This document shows, in pieces, positions 8,832 through 16,062 of a stretch of DNA of 42,067 bases. This stretch comes from Bacteroidota bacterium (lineage in GTDB: Bacteria > Chloroflexota > Anaerolineae > Aggregatilineales > Phototrophicaceae). The translations under genes and the position numbers were made by a program. Location: positions 1 to 42,067 of the forward strand of contig JAPUDW010000376.1 in assembly GCA_027492915.1 (NCBI GenBank), written 5' to 3'. The notes beneath the pieces were generated by a model. The model searched no databases and was not told where the DNA came from. It saw only the letters and a list, made by a program, of their open reading frames with translations. The stretch's first letter is position 1. Every line of letters starts with the position of its first letter.

Positions 8832-8863
8832 TTTTTACCACAAAGGCACAAAGAACACAGAGG
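8832..8863 (+). repeat. Dispersed repeat, ACCACAAAG type (copy 2)
   Basis: The longest copy in the window reads TTTTTACCACAAAGGCACAA followed by AGAACACAGAGG. It shares its core with 8549-8573 and its GAACACAGAG end with 10202-10232. Confidence 0.65.
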
Positions 8864-9148
8864 TAAAGCAGCGAGAGATTTATCACAATACCTCCAATGC
8901 ACATAAGAACAGGGTAGCATAGTTGGCGTGGTTTGGGGTTACCAAAATGTAACTCTTAGACGACGAGTTTGTTAATCATTTTGAGGGAGCCGTGGGGCGG
9001 TGAGGGTTAATATATGGTTGGAGAACAGTTTGTGAGGGTTTTCATGGGTTAAATATGATCCATGAAACTGATTAGCGCCTTAGGTACCAAGTTATAATCA
9101 TTATTTTTGACACTTTATCAGTATCCAAATACGAGCTGCAAGACACAT

Positions 9149-9961
9149 ATGACTTCTTCCCCTAACTCTCCAAATCAAGCCGCCATCATTAAATCAGTGG
9201 CGCTGCCTTCGGAGCATGGCGGGTGGGGTTTCTTGATCGAGCCGATTTTGCTGGGACTGCTGGTGGCAGGTTCAGGCAACGGAGTGCTGCTGGCGATGGC
9301 TGCTTTGTGCGCGTTTTTGATCCACCAGCCTTTTAAGGTGGCGACCAAAGACCGGATTAAAGGACGGCGACCGCCACGCACGGTGTGGGCAGAACGGTTC
9401 GCGCTGGGATATGGATTGGGGGCGGCAGTTCTGGGGTGTGTCGTCGTGCTGAATGCGGGAACGGGTTTCCTTATACCGGTGCTGCTGGCACTGCCGTTGA
9501 TGCTCATGCAAGTGTACTATGATGCTCGGAACCGGAGCCGCGAACTGCTACCCGAAATATGTGGGGCGCTGGCTTTGGGGAGTGTGTCGTCGGCTATTGC
9601 GATGCTTGGCGGTTGGACGATTGAGGCCGCGCTGGTTTTGTGGCTGCTTTTGGCCTGCCGCAGTGTGCCGTCGATTTTATATGTGCGTGCGCGGCTGAAG
9701 CTGGAACATGGCAAACCTGTTTCGACGTATCCGTCGCTGATGACTCATGTGGCGGCGCTGGTGGTTAGCGTGGTGCTGGCAGTAAGTGATGCCGCGCCGT
9801 GGTTGGCGGTGGTGGTTTGTGGGCTGCTATTGGTGCGGTCGATAGTGGGGTTGTCGAAATATCGTAAGCCGCGCCCTGCCAAGCAGATTGGCATGATGGA
9901 GTTGGCTTACGGGTTATTGATGGTGGCGGTGGTTGCGCTGGGATATGTGCGTGGGTTGTGA
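9149..9961 (+). CDS. YwiC-like integral membrane protein
   Basis: Starting at the ATG at 9149 gives 270 residues. The N-terminal signature ALPSEHGGWGFLIEPILLGL corresponds to the LPKQHGAWAMLI-type opening of YwiC-like proteins, a family of about nine-helix membrane proteins distantly reminiscent of UbiA prenyltransferases. Helices run almost continuously to the C-terminus (MVAVVALGYVRGL). A conserved basic cytosolic segment (VATKDRIKGRRPPRT) lies between the second and third helices. Biochemical function is unknown for the family. A TTG at 9107 would add 14 residues, but this TTG is part of a TTGACA box, so the ATG is preferred. Confidence 0.72.
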   Translation: MTSSPNSPNQAAIIKSVALPSEHGGWGFLIEPILLGLLVAGSGNGVLLAMAALCAFLIHQPFKVATKDRIKGRRPPRTVWAERFALGYGLGAAVLGCVVVLNAGTGFLIPVLLALPLMLMQVYYDARNRSRELLPEICGALALGSVSSAIAMLGGWTIEAALVLWLLLACRSVPSILYVRARLKLEHGKPVSTYPSLMTHVAALVVSVVLAVSDAAPWLAVVVCGLLLVRSIVGLSKYRKPRPAKQIGMMELAYGLLMVAVVALGYVRGL

Positions 9962-9991
9962 GAAAAGTAGGTTATCGAAAGTCACGAGCAG

Positions 9992-10048
9992 ACCCCCTCC
10001 TTCGCTGACGCGACACCTTTCCCGCAAGCGATGGAGGGAATAAATACC
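9992..10048. repeat. 55-bp dispersed imperfect palindrome (copy 1)
   Basis: The element runs from CCCCCTCC through TCGCTGACGCGACACC to CCCGCAAGCGATGGAGGG and a constant AATAAATAC tail. Its ends are partly complementary (CCCTCC/GGAGGG, TCGCT/AGCGA). A second copy at 14077-14132 differs by only a few substitutions and one-base shifts. Both are about 30-40 bp after the stop codon of a plus-strand gene. Confidence 0.8.
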
Positions 10049-10201
10049 AATAGCTCACAACTTACGAGAGGCCACTCATGTAAAGTCTCGGAAGTCAAAA
10101 GAAAAAGATTTAATCGCCAAGTTGCCAAGATTTTTAGCCCATTTCTTTCGAGACTCTACATAAGCTGCCAGTCTCTAGTCATCAGTCAAATGCAAAATTG
10201 A

Positions 10202-10232
10202 ACCATAAAGACACCGAGAACACAGAGAAAAT
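10202..10232 (+). repeat. Dispersed repeat, ACCACAAAG type (degenerate copy 3)
   Basis: ACCATAAAGACACCGAGAAC followed by ACAGAGAAAA is a diverged relative of the copies at 8549 and 8832. It lies upstream of the riboswitch promoter. Confidence 0.5.
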
Positions 10233-10276
10233 GCAGAGACTCTGTTATCAGAAAACAAAGAGTCATTGGGAGGGAT

Positions 10277-10305
10277 TTGCAGGGCGAATATGAACGCGTT
10301 ATGAT
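10277..10305 (+). promoter_or_regulatory. Predicted promoter of the fluoride-riboswitch transcript
   Basis: TTGCAG (10277-10282) and TATGAT (10300-10305) are separated by 17 bp. The predicted start near 10312 lies just before the aptamer at 10329, which is the arrangement expected for a riboswitch leader. Confidence 0.65.
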
Positions 10306-10328
10306 CGTTTTCAGTCGCGCAAGTGACT

Positions 10329-10374
10329 CCCAATGAGGCTTGGGTTATACCGATGCGGTTGACAGCTTCTACCC
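10329..10374 (+). ncRNA. Predicted fluoride riboswitch (crcB-motif) aptamer
   Basis: The RNA has the crcB-motif layout. P1 is CCCA/UGGG (10329-10332 with 10341-10344), closing the 8-nt loop AUGAGGCU, which differs at one position from the AUGAGGCC loop I recall for the Thermotoga petrophila aptamer. A second stem is ACCG-AUG-CGGU (10349-10359), followed by UGACAGCUUCUAC, resembling the conserved UGAUG-GCCUCUAC end. The loop GAGGC can pair with GCUUC at 10365-10369 to form the expected pseudoknot (one G-U pair). The last strand is also the 5' arm of an intrinsic terminator, giving a simple on-switch. The downstream gene encodes a CLC antiporter with fluoride-clade motifs. The UGACA (rather than UGAUG) junction is the main departure from consensus. 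Confidence 0.75.
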
Positions 10375-10404
10375 TGCATATTTACGTTGGGTAGAGGCTT
10401 TTTT
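10364..10404 (+). terminator. Riboswitch expression-platform terminator
   Basis: AGCTTCTACCC (10364-10374) pairs over 11 bp, with one G-U, with GGGTAGAGGCT (10389-10399) and is followed by six T. The 5' arm overlaps the pseudoknot strand of the aptamer, so aptamer folding and termination are mutually exclusive. Confidence 0.85.
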
Positions 10405-10429
10405 GTTGTTTAGGGGTGAGTAGGAAAAC

Positions 10430-10454
10430 GGAATTGTCTGAGACCATTCCCTAC
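10430..10454. repeat. Variable-stem mini-hairpin, CCCTAC tail
   Basis: GGAATTGTCTGAGACCATTC, then CCTACGAG. This copy is nearly identical to the one at 30258 and carries one stem mismatch. It lies between the riboswitch terminator and the CLC start codon, inside the presumed 5' leader. Confidence 0.75.
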
Positions 10455-10511
10455 GAGAAGCGATGTATGAGGTAATGCGCAGTAAGTCTATTCATAAAAT
10501 CGACCGGAGCT

Positions 10512-10530
10512 CACAATGCTGTGCCCCTAC
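10512..10530. repeat. Variable-stem mini-hairpin, CCCTAC tail (weak)
   Basis: CACA-ATGC-TGTG followed by CCCCTAC. Only 4 bp of stem remain, but the tail and position match the other members of the family. Confidence 0.5.
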
Positions 10531-10555
10531 AAAAGTAATATTTGGTGGTGTAGAA

Positions 10556-10578
10556 GATGCATAGCCATGCATCCCTAC
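10556..10578. repeat. Variable-stem mini-hairpin, CCCTAC tail
   Basis: GATGCAT-AGCC-ATGCATC is a perfect 7-bp stem followed by CCTACGA. GTAG at 10550-10553 can pair with the CTAC of the tail to extend the structure. Confidence 0.7.
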
Positions 10579-10599
10579 GATTAAATTGAGGGCAAGCGT

Positions 10600-11904
10600 A
10601 TGTGGTCATGGGTGAATTTGGGTGAGCATCAGGCGTTTATGAGGATGCTGGTGAAGTGGGTAGTGCTGGGGAGTGTGGTGGGGGTTCTTTCGGGCACAGC
10701 ATCGGCGGTGTTTTTGACGGCGCTGAATTGGGCGACGGCGGTACGGGTGGCAAACCCTGCCCTGTTGTTTCTGCTGCCGATGGCGGGTTTGGCTATCGGC
10801 TGGGCATATTACCGGCACGGCGGGAGTGCGGTGCGGGGTAATAACCTTGGGATCGAGCAAGTGCACCTGAATAACGACCCGATACCGCTGCGTATGGCTC
10901 CGCTGGTGCTGGTCGGTACGGTACTGACGCATCTCTTTGGTGGCTCGGCGGGACGTGAGGGTACAGCAATCCAGATGGGCAGCAGTTTGGCGGACTGGCT
11001 GCGGCGGGTGCTGCGATTGGCAGGTGACGACCGGCGACTGATGCTGATGGCGGGGATGAGCGGCGGTTTCGGCTCGGTATTTGGTACGCCGATAGCAGGG
11101 TTCATGTTCGCGCTGGAAGCTCCGGCGATGGGACGCATCCGCTACGACGGTGTTATCCCCTGCCTGACAGCGGCACTGGTGGGCGACCTTGTGACACGAG
11201 CGTGGGGTGTTGGGCATTCGCATTATCCGGCGCTGGCGGAAATCGGGATTCAACCGCTGCTGCTAGGGGCGGTGGTGCTGGCGGGGATCGCCTTCGGGTG
11301 GGTGGCGCTGGCGTTCGTCGAACTGCTAGAGGCTATCCGTCATTACAGCCGTAAAATGATTGCGTATCCGCCGCTGCGTCCAGTGGTAGGCGGGTTGATG
11401 GTGATTGGGCTGACGCTTATTTTTGGCACACAGGATTACCCCGGTTTGAGCCTGCCGTTGATTCAGAACACGATGAACGGCACGGGGGTCGAGCCGCTGG
11501 CATTTGCCCTGAAGATTGTGTTTACGGCAGTGACTTTAGGAACAGGGTTCGTGGGCGGCGAGGTGACACCGCTATTCGTGATGGGAGCGACAGCGGGCTA
11601 CAGCATTGGGCGGCTGATGGGGATTGATCCGGCGTTCATGGCGGCACTAGGGTTCGTGGCGGTGTTTGCAGGGGCGAGTAATACGCCGCTGGCGTGTACG
11701 ATTATGGCGGTGGAGTTATTCGGTGGCGGGAGTTTGTTGTACGTGGGGGTAGCGTGTTTCGTGGCGTATCTGGCATCGGGACATCGCGGGATTTATGCGA
11801 CGCAGCTTATTGGCACGCCCAAAACAGCGGGGGACGTGCGAACGGATGAAAGCATCGAGGCACTGTCAAAGCGGCGGGAAGGCGGGTCATTTCACGAGCA
11901 GTAA
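10600..11904 (+). CDS. CLC-family antiporter, probable fluoride/proton exchanger (CLC-F type)
   Basis: The 434-residue membrane protein has the CLC fold signatures in order: RGNNLG (79-84) in place of the chloride-type GSGIP, GGSAGREGTAIQMG (114-127) with the gating glutamate at 120, and FVGGEVTPLFVMG near 310-322. In the family, GNN in the first motif and GREGT are features I associate with the CLC-F clade, which exports fluoride in exchange for protons. The upstream fluoride riboswitch supports this assignment independently. The start ATG at 10600 has only a weak GGGCAAGCG-type upstream sequence; an internal Met at residue 14 is an alternative. The gene is ~195 nt from the riboswitch terminator, with three mini-hairpins in between. 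Its 3' end overlaps the convergent transporter gene by 18 nt. Confidence 0.85.
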   Translation: MWSWVNLGEHQAFMRMLVKWVVLGSVVGVLSGTASAVFLTALNWATAVRVANPALLFLLPMAGLAIGWAYYRHGGSAVRGNNLGIEQVHLNNDPIPLRMAPLVLVGTVLTHLFGGSAGREGTAIQMGSSLADWLRRVLRLAGDDRRLMLMAGMSGGFGSVFGTPIAGFMFALEAPAMGRIRYDGVIPCLTAALVGDLVTRAWGVGHSHYPALAEIGIQPLLLGAVVLAGIAFGWVALAFVELLEAIRHYSRKMIAYPPLRPVVGGLMVIGLTLIFGTQDYPGLSLPLIQNTMNGTGVEPLAFALKIVFTAVTLGTGFVGGEVTPLFVMGATAGYSIGRLMGIDPAFMAALGFVAVFAGASNTPLACTIMAVELFGGGSLLYVGVACFVAYLASGHRGIYATQLIGTPKTAGDVRTDESIEALSKRREGGSFHEQ

Positions 11905-12747
11905 ACCCGTTCCAACGACAATTAAGCATAGGCCAATGAGGGCATTTCTGGAAATTGCTTCTTTGAGGAAGAAGTAGGAAAAGGCTACCGTAAGGACAAT
12001 GCTCAATTTGTCGATGGGGGCGACGATGCTGGCCTCGCCTTCCTGTAGGGCGCGGTAATAAAACAGCCACGACAGGCCAGTTGCCACGCCGGATAAGCCG
12101 ATAAACAACCAACTCTTGCGGTTGATCGTTTTGATCAGCGAGGTTTTATTTTGATAAAGCACAATGCCCCACGCCATGATTAAGACGACAATTGTGCGGA
12201 TGGCAGTGCCTAAATTCGACTCGACCCCTTGAATACCAATTTTGCCGAGGATGGATGTGAGGGCGGCAAAGAGCGCCGATAAGAGTGCGTAAAACATCCA
12301 TGACTGCGATTGTTCGTCTTTATCGACCGCGCGTTTTTGGATCATCAACAAAGTGCCCGCAGCGATTAAAACCATGCCGATCAAGATCAAGATGGTGGGG
12401 ATTTCGCCCAAGAATATAAAGGCGAGAATCATCGTCAGGATGGTACTGCTTTTATCAATGGGCGTTACTTTGTTGACGCTGCCAAGCTGCAACGCCCTGA
12501 AGTAACACAGCCACGACGCGCCGGTGGAAAGCCCTGACAAAACGAGGAATAGCAAGCTATGAGGCGAAATCGCCGTTATTGTTTGCTGTGAACCCACGAT
12601 GAAAACCATGAGCCACGAAAATAACACAACCACGACGGTACGAAGCGCGGTTACAAGGTTGGAGTCGACCCCTTGAACGCCAATTTTCGCCAGAATAGCG
12701 GTGATGCCAGCGAATAAGGCGGAACCGAATGCATAAAGTACCCACAT
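11887..12747 (-). CDS. EamA/DMT-family transporter
   Basis: From the ATG at 12747 (MWVLYAFGSALFAG) the protein has 286 residues and ten predicted helices, in two EamA repeats. The repeats are unusually similar to each other: KIGVQGVDSNLVTALRTVVV near residue 25 and KIGIQGVESNLGTAIRTIVV near residue 175. Each ends with a helix-turn like FLGEIPTILILIGMVLIAAG or FLKEAISRNALIGLCLIVVG. The family exports metabolites or amino acids across the cytoplasmic membrane; the substrate here is unknown. An in-frame TTG four codons upstream is possible but has no better ribosome site. Its 3' end overlaps that of the CLC gene. Confidence 0.88.
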   Translation of the reverse strand: MWVLYAFGSALFAGITAILAKIGVQGVDSNLVTALRTVVVVLFSWLMVFIVGSQQTITAISPHSLLFLVLSGLSTGASWLCYFRALQLGSVNKVTPIDKSSTILTMILAFIFLGEIPTILILIGMVLIAAGTLLMIQKRAVDKDEQSQSWMFYALLSALFAALTSILGKIGIQGVESNLGTAIRTIVVLIMAWGIVLYQNKTSLIKTINRKSWLFIGLSGVATGLSWLFYYRALQEGEASIVAPIDKLSIVLTVAFSYFFLKEAISRNALIGLCLIVVGTGLLLVK

Positions 12748-12953
12748 GCGGCACCACAAACTTTCAGCAAGTAAATTCAGAATAATTGATTATGACATAG
12801 ATAGATTGTAACTCACACCATTTGCGAGAGGTTAGAGTTTTCAAACGCGGCAGAGACCTTTTTCCCATAAGCATTTGTGATGAGATGCGGTATTGTCTAT
12901 GTATAGTCGCTTGACTATTCCTCAATTGTCCAACGAGTACAAAGTAAAATCGT

Positions 12954-14042
12954 ATGCAATGGATACACACTAACCGAAAAAATCAGGTCACGGGTTTGCT
13001 TTTAGCACTTACCCTATTGGCTTTGATACTGCCTGCCGCCGCGCAGGATGCACCACCACCGCCAGTCGTGCGGTTGGAAGTTAACCCACAGACGGCGAAC
13101 GTGGGCGACATGATTAGCATCGCCGTGCGATTGGAAAATGTAACCGAACTTTACGGTTTGCAGGTGGCCTGCCAAGTTGACCCAACGCTGCTAATTGGAA
13201 CTACACTCATTGAGGGCGATGTGTTCACCAGCGTCACCAGTTATTATGTTAACCAAGGCATGAAGCCGGATGGCAAATGGTTGATCGCGGCGACGCGGTT
13301 ACAGCCAAACCCGGCATTTAATGGGAACGGCACGGCGTTTACCTTCCAATACACTTTGCAAAGCGCGGTGAATGCCAGCTTGAATTGTACAGTGCTAGGT
13401 GTGGACAGCCGCAGTATGCCGCTGCCGCTGACACTGGTGAATGGAACACCCATGATTACTGCCGGTGCGGTACCGACTGTCGAAGTGCCGCTGCCAACTG
13501 TGGAACCAACCCTCGCTCCGACCGATGTGATTCCCACGCCGGAATTGACACCGGAGCCGACGATTGACGTGACGATTGAGCCTACGGCGGTCGCCATCGG
13601 ATTGAGCAGTATTCAAGGTACCATCGTCAAGCAGTTCGAGCAGGATAACACAGGGCTGGTGGTGCAGTTGACGACCAATGGCAGCTTGATACAAGAAAGC
13701 CTGACGACCACTGATGGCCTATTCAGCTTCGCTGATATTCCGGCAGGCAGTTACGTGCTGCTGGTGAGCGCACCGGCGCATTTGGTGCTGGTGTATAACG
13801 TCACAGTGACGGGTGACGGTACACCGATTGACCTTGGCTCGCAGGTGTTTGTCATCGGCGATACAGACGGCAACCAGACGATTGATGTGGCAGACGCGGC
13901 ACTCATTAGCGCGAACTTTGATGTAGCAGTACCACCTGCGCCAGAAACCGCCGATTTGAACCGCGACGGTGTGATTAACATTAGCGATCTGGTACTCATC
14001 GGTTCGAACTTCGGACTCACGGGGCCGATTGTGGTGCAATAG
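12954..14042 (+). CDS. Secreted cohesin-like / dockerin-like protein
   Basis: The 362-residue protein begins with a basic stretch and a hydrophobic signal (VTGLLLALTLLALILPAAAQ). Residues ~38-165 look like a cohesin domain: VRLEVNPQTANVGDMISIAV, then LYGLQVACQVDPTLL and GTAFTFQYTLQ. A Pro/Thr linker follows (~178-215, repeats of PTVE, PTPE, PEPT). Residues ~218-300 resemble a carboxypeptidase-regulatory-like beta domain (GLFSFADIPAGSYVLLVSAP). The C-terminus has two dockerin-type calcium repeats, GDTDGNQTIDVADAALIS and ADLNRDGVINISDLVLIGS. It is exported, probably to the surface or medium. Having both cohesin and dockerin parts in one chain suggests self-association or scaffold chaining. The gene is followed by a repeat and a terminator and stands alone. 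Confidence 0.82.
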   Translation: MQWIHTNRKNQVTGLLLALTLLALILPAAAQDAPPPPVVRLEVNPQTANVGDMISIAVRLENVTELYGLQVACQVDPTLLIGTTLIEGDVFTSVTSYYVNQGMKPDGKWLIAATRLQPNPAFNGNGTAFTFQYTLQSAVNASLNCTVLGVDSRSMPLPLTLVNGTPMITAGAVPTVEVPLPTVEPTLAPTDVIPTPELTPEPTIDVTIEPTAVAIGLSSIQGTIVKQFEQDNTGLVVQLTTNGSLIQESLTTTDGLFSFADIPAGSYVLLVSAPAHLVLVYNVTVTGDGTPIDLGSQVFVIGDTDGNQTIDVADAALISANFDVAVPPAPETADLNRDGVINISDLVLIGSNFGLTGPIVVQ

Positions 14043-14076
14043 TCGTTGGTAGTCTGTAGTGGATAGTGGTTAGTAA

Positions 14077-14132
14077 ACCCCCTCCGTCGCTGACGCGACA
14101 CCTTCCCCGCAAGCGACTGAGGGAATAAATAC
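14077..14132. repeat. 55-bp dispersed imperfect palindrome (copy 2)
   Basis: This copy reads CCCCCTCCGTCGCTGACGCG through ACACCTTCCCCGCAAGCG to ACTGAGGGAATAAATAC. It is near-identical to 9992-10048, again shortly after a plus-strand stop codon. Confidence 0.8.
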
Positions 14133-14141
14133 TTAAGCTAG

Positions 14142-14171
14142 AGCCGCCTTATTCTATGAAGACGGCTTTTT
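14142..14171 (+). terminator. Intrinsic terminator after the cohesin/dockerin gene
   Basis: AGCCG/CGGCT, extended by CTT/AAG across one mismatch, forms the stem, followed by TTTTTG. Confidence 0.75.
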
Positions 14172-14263
14172 GTTGGTCTATGCTGGCGGGGTGAAGTGCA
14201 GCGTGGGATGCGTTAAACTGGTAGCAACTTTCAGAAGCCAGTTTAACCTATAGGGGAAATGAT

Positions 14264-15496
14264 ATGCGTTCTGATATTGACCGGCTGATGACCGAGCGGG
14301 ATTTGCAGGCGATTGTGGTGGCGGGTGGGGAGTTCCAGAATACCTACCGTGCTTATCTTTCTAATGGGGTGGACACGCACGGCGGCATGACCGTCAAGAG
14401 GCACGGGAGTGCGCCCGTCTTGATCGTGAGCGTGATGGAAATTGAGGAAGCGTCCAAGAGCGGACTCGAAGTGCTGACCTATGACGACTTCAAATGGGAT
14501 GAGATTGTCGCCAAGGCCGAGGGCGACCAAGGGAAGATGCAGATCGGGTTGTGGGGCGCGATCTTCGAGCGCTTTGCGATTCCTGCGGGCAAGATCGGTA
14601 TCTACGGCACGGGCGAGATCGGCGCGTGGGTGGAACGGTCGCGTTTGCTGGCGGGTGCCTTCCCTCAGTATGAACTGGTGGGTGAGATTGGCAAGACACT
14701 GTTTGACGAAGCCTATCTGACTAAAGACGAGGACGAACTGCGAGTTATCCGTGAAGTGGCGGATAAGACTAGCGAGGTATTACAGGCGGCGTGGGATTAC
14801 ATTGGGAGCCACCGCGCCGAGGGGGATTCAGTGGTCAAGGCGGATGGTTCACCGCTGACAATTGGGGATGTGAAGCGCTTTGTGCGGCGTGAATTACTTG
14901 ACCGCGAGTTGGAAGATACGGATATGATCTTCGCACAGGGGCGGGATGGCGGTTTCCCGCACAGCCGTGGCGAGTCGACAATGGGGCTGAAACTCGGTCA
15001 GCCGATTGTGTTCGATCTGTTCCCGCGACAGCTTGGCGGTGGCTACCATCACGACACGACACGGACGTGGTGCATCGGCTACGCACCGGATGAAGTGCGC
15101 GACATTTATGACCAAGTGATGCAGGCGTTCAAGATTTCAGTGGATACCTACGCGGAACCGGGACAGCCATGCCACGAGCTGCAAGACGCAGTGCTGGATT
15201 ATTTTGAGGCGAACGGCCACCCGACGCGACGCAGCCACCCCGGCAGCAGCATCGGTTATTCGCACAGTTTGGGGCATGGCGTGGGATTAAATATCCACGA
15301 GCGCCCATCGATCAGTCACCGCGAGACGAAGGATATTTTTGAGAAGGGCAACTTCATTACCATTGAGCCGGGATTGTATTACCCCGATAAGGGTATTGGA
15401 ATGCGGATCGAAGACTCGTTCATTATTGATGAGAGCGGGGCGCTGGTTTCGATCACCCCATTCCATAAGGAACTAGTGCTGCCGTTGAAGGGATGA
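14264..15496 (+). CDS. M24-family metallopeptidase (Xaa-Pro aminopeptidase-like)
   Basis: The 410-residue protein has an N-terminal creatinase-like domain (~1-165) and a pita-bread catalytic domain. All five metal ligands of the family are visible: D251 (IVFDLFP), D264 (HHDTTRTW), H338 (GHGVGLNIHE), E368 (ITIEPGLYY) and E383 (GMRIEDSF). It should therefore be an active dinuclear metalloenzyme that removes N-terminal residues next to proline or splits X-Pro dipeptides in the cytoplasm. AGGGGA lies 7 nt before the ATG. A second, only distantly similar M24 protein is encoded at 25102. A creatinase or other M24 hydrolase activity cannot be excluded. Confidence 0.9.
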   Translation: MRSDIDRLMTERDLQAIVVAGGEFQNTYRAYLSNGVDTHGGMTVKRHGSAPVLIVSVMEIEEASKSGLEVLTYDDFKWDEIVAKAEGDQGKMQIGLWGAIFERFAIPAGKIGIYGTGEIGAWVERSRLLAGAFPQYELVGEIGKTLFDEAYLTKDEDELRVIREVADKTSEVLQAAWDYIGSHRAEGDSVVKADGSPLTIGDVKRFVRRELLDRELEDTDMIFAQGRDGGFPHSRGESTMGLKLGQPIVFDLFPRQLGGGYHHDTTRTWCIGYAPDEVRDIYDQVMQAFKISVDTYAEPGQPCHELQDAVLDYFEANGHPTRRSHPGSSIGYSHSLGHGVGLNIHERPSISHRETKDIFEKGNFITIEPGLYYPDKGIGMRIEDSFIIDESGALVSITPFHKELVLPLKG

Positions 15497-15497
15497 G

Positions 15498-15905
15498 CTA
15501 CTTCTGACTCACTAGCCAATCGATGGCTTTCTGGTGGTCGTGGATAAAGAAGCGCACGTTAATTTTTTCAAGACCGACGATGTTGACAACATTGTTCGCA
15601 ACATGCAGCACAAAATGCGCTTGACTGCGCAGCAATACAGCGACACACGTATTGTCATCATTCGGTTTGTTATGTTCGCGCCATGCGTGGAGCTGGCGGG
15701 CGGCGTATACCGCCCCCGGCACATGCTGGCGAATGTCTAACAACAGTAGTTCTTTGACACCAGCCTGCGGTGGATCGTCAGTCATGATCGTGTTTAGGTG
15801 GACAACCCACTCATCGATTGCGCGGGGGGATTTTTCGAGGAACACAAACTCCCGGATGCCAGAGTCTAATTTTTGATAAGCACAGCGCTTGCCTACAGGT
15901 TGCAT
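15498..15905 (-). CDS. Small protein of unknown function, paralogue of 16258-16686
   Basis: The ATG at 15905 gives 135 residues (MQPVGKRCAYQKLDSG). It aligns with the protein at 16258-16686 across the whole length: GI-x2-F-x-FLE-x-S-x2-A-x-DEW near the start, LLLDIR in the middle, a RxxW motif next, and A-x2-WL at the end. The alternating strands and the terminal helix recall SpoIIAA-like/STAS folds, but this is only an impression. An upstream ATG would add 16 hydrophobic residues that have no counterpart in the paralogue. No partner gene indicates a role. Confidence 0.65.
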   Translation of the reverse strand: MQPVGKRCAYQKLDSGIREFVFLEKSPRAIDEWVVHLNTIMTDDPPQAGVKELLLLDIRQHVPGAVYAARQLHAWREHNKPNDDNTCVAVLLRSQAHFVLHVANNVVNIVGLEKINVRFFIHDHQKAIDWLVSQK

Positions 15906-16062
15906 CGTTGGCTGCTCCAAGAATATAACAATCCAATTATATATAAATTCCACACCTTACGGATATATAGAAATAAATCGCATCATCAACATCTCACAGG
16001 TATTCACCTGCATCCGGTTATATGCTTGTGGAATACCATTGAGTCGGTCAAAGAGGTTTTTT

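Larger units (their letters stand above)
8528..9148. other. 621-bp repeat-bearing intergenic region
   Basis: The stretch holds two copies of the ACCACAAAG-type repeat (8549-8573, 8832-8863), GC-rich repeat-like sequence between them, and near 8974 a TTTTGAGGGAGC segment that also recurs near 26563 and 26823. An open frame at 8627-8866 is composed of this repeat DNA and is not called. TTGACA at 9107-9112 lies upstream of the next gene, but no good -10 box follows it. Confidence 0.5.

Noticed and set aside
8627..8866. 79-codon ORF in the intergenic region
   Set aside because: It ends within a dispersed ACCACAAAG repeat and consists of repeat-like sequence.
9107..9135. TTGACA box as promoter of the YwiC-like gene
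   Set aside because: No acceptable -10 sequence lies 16-18 bp downstream; the better TATAAT near 9093 has no matching -35.
10430..10578. Clustered short hairpins as a possible CRISPR array
   Set aside because: Spacing is irregular, stems differ, no constant direct repeat of 20-40 bp exists and no cas genes are in the window.
10606..11253. 215-codon ORF opposite the CLC gene
   Set aside because: It is antisense to a conserved gene and rich in His, Gln and Arg, as expected for the complement of its codons.
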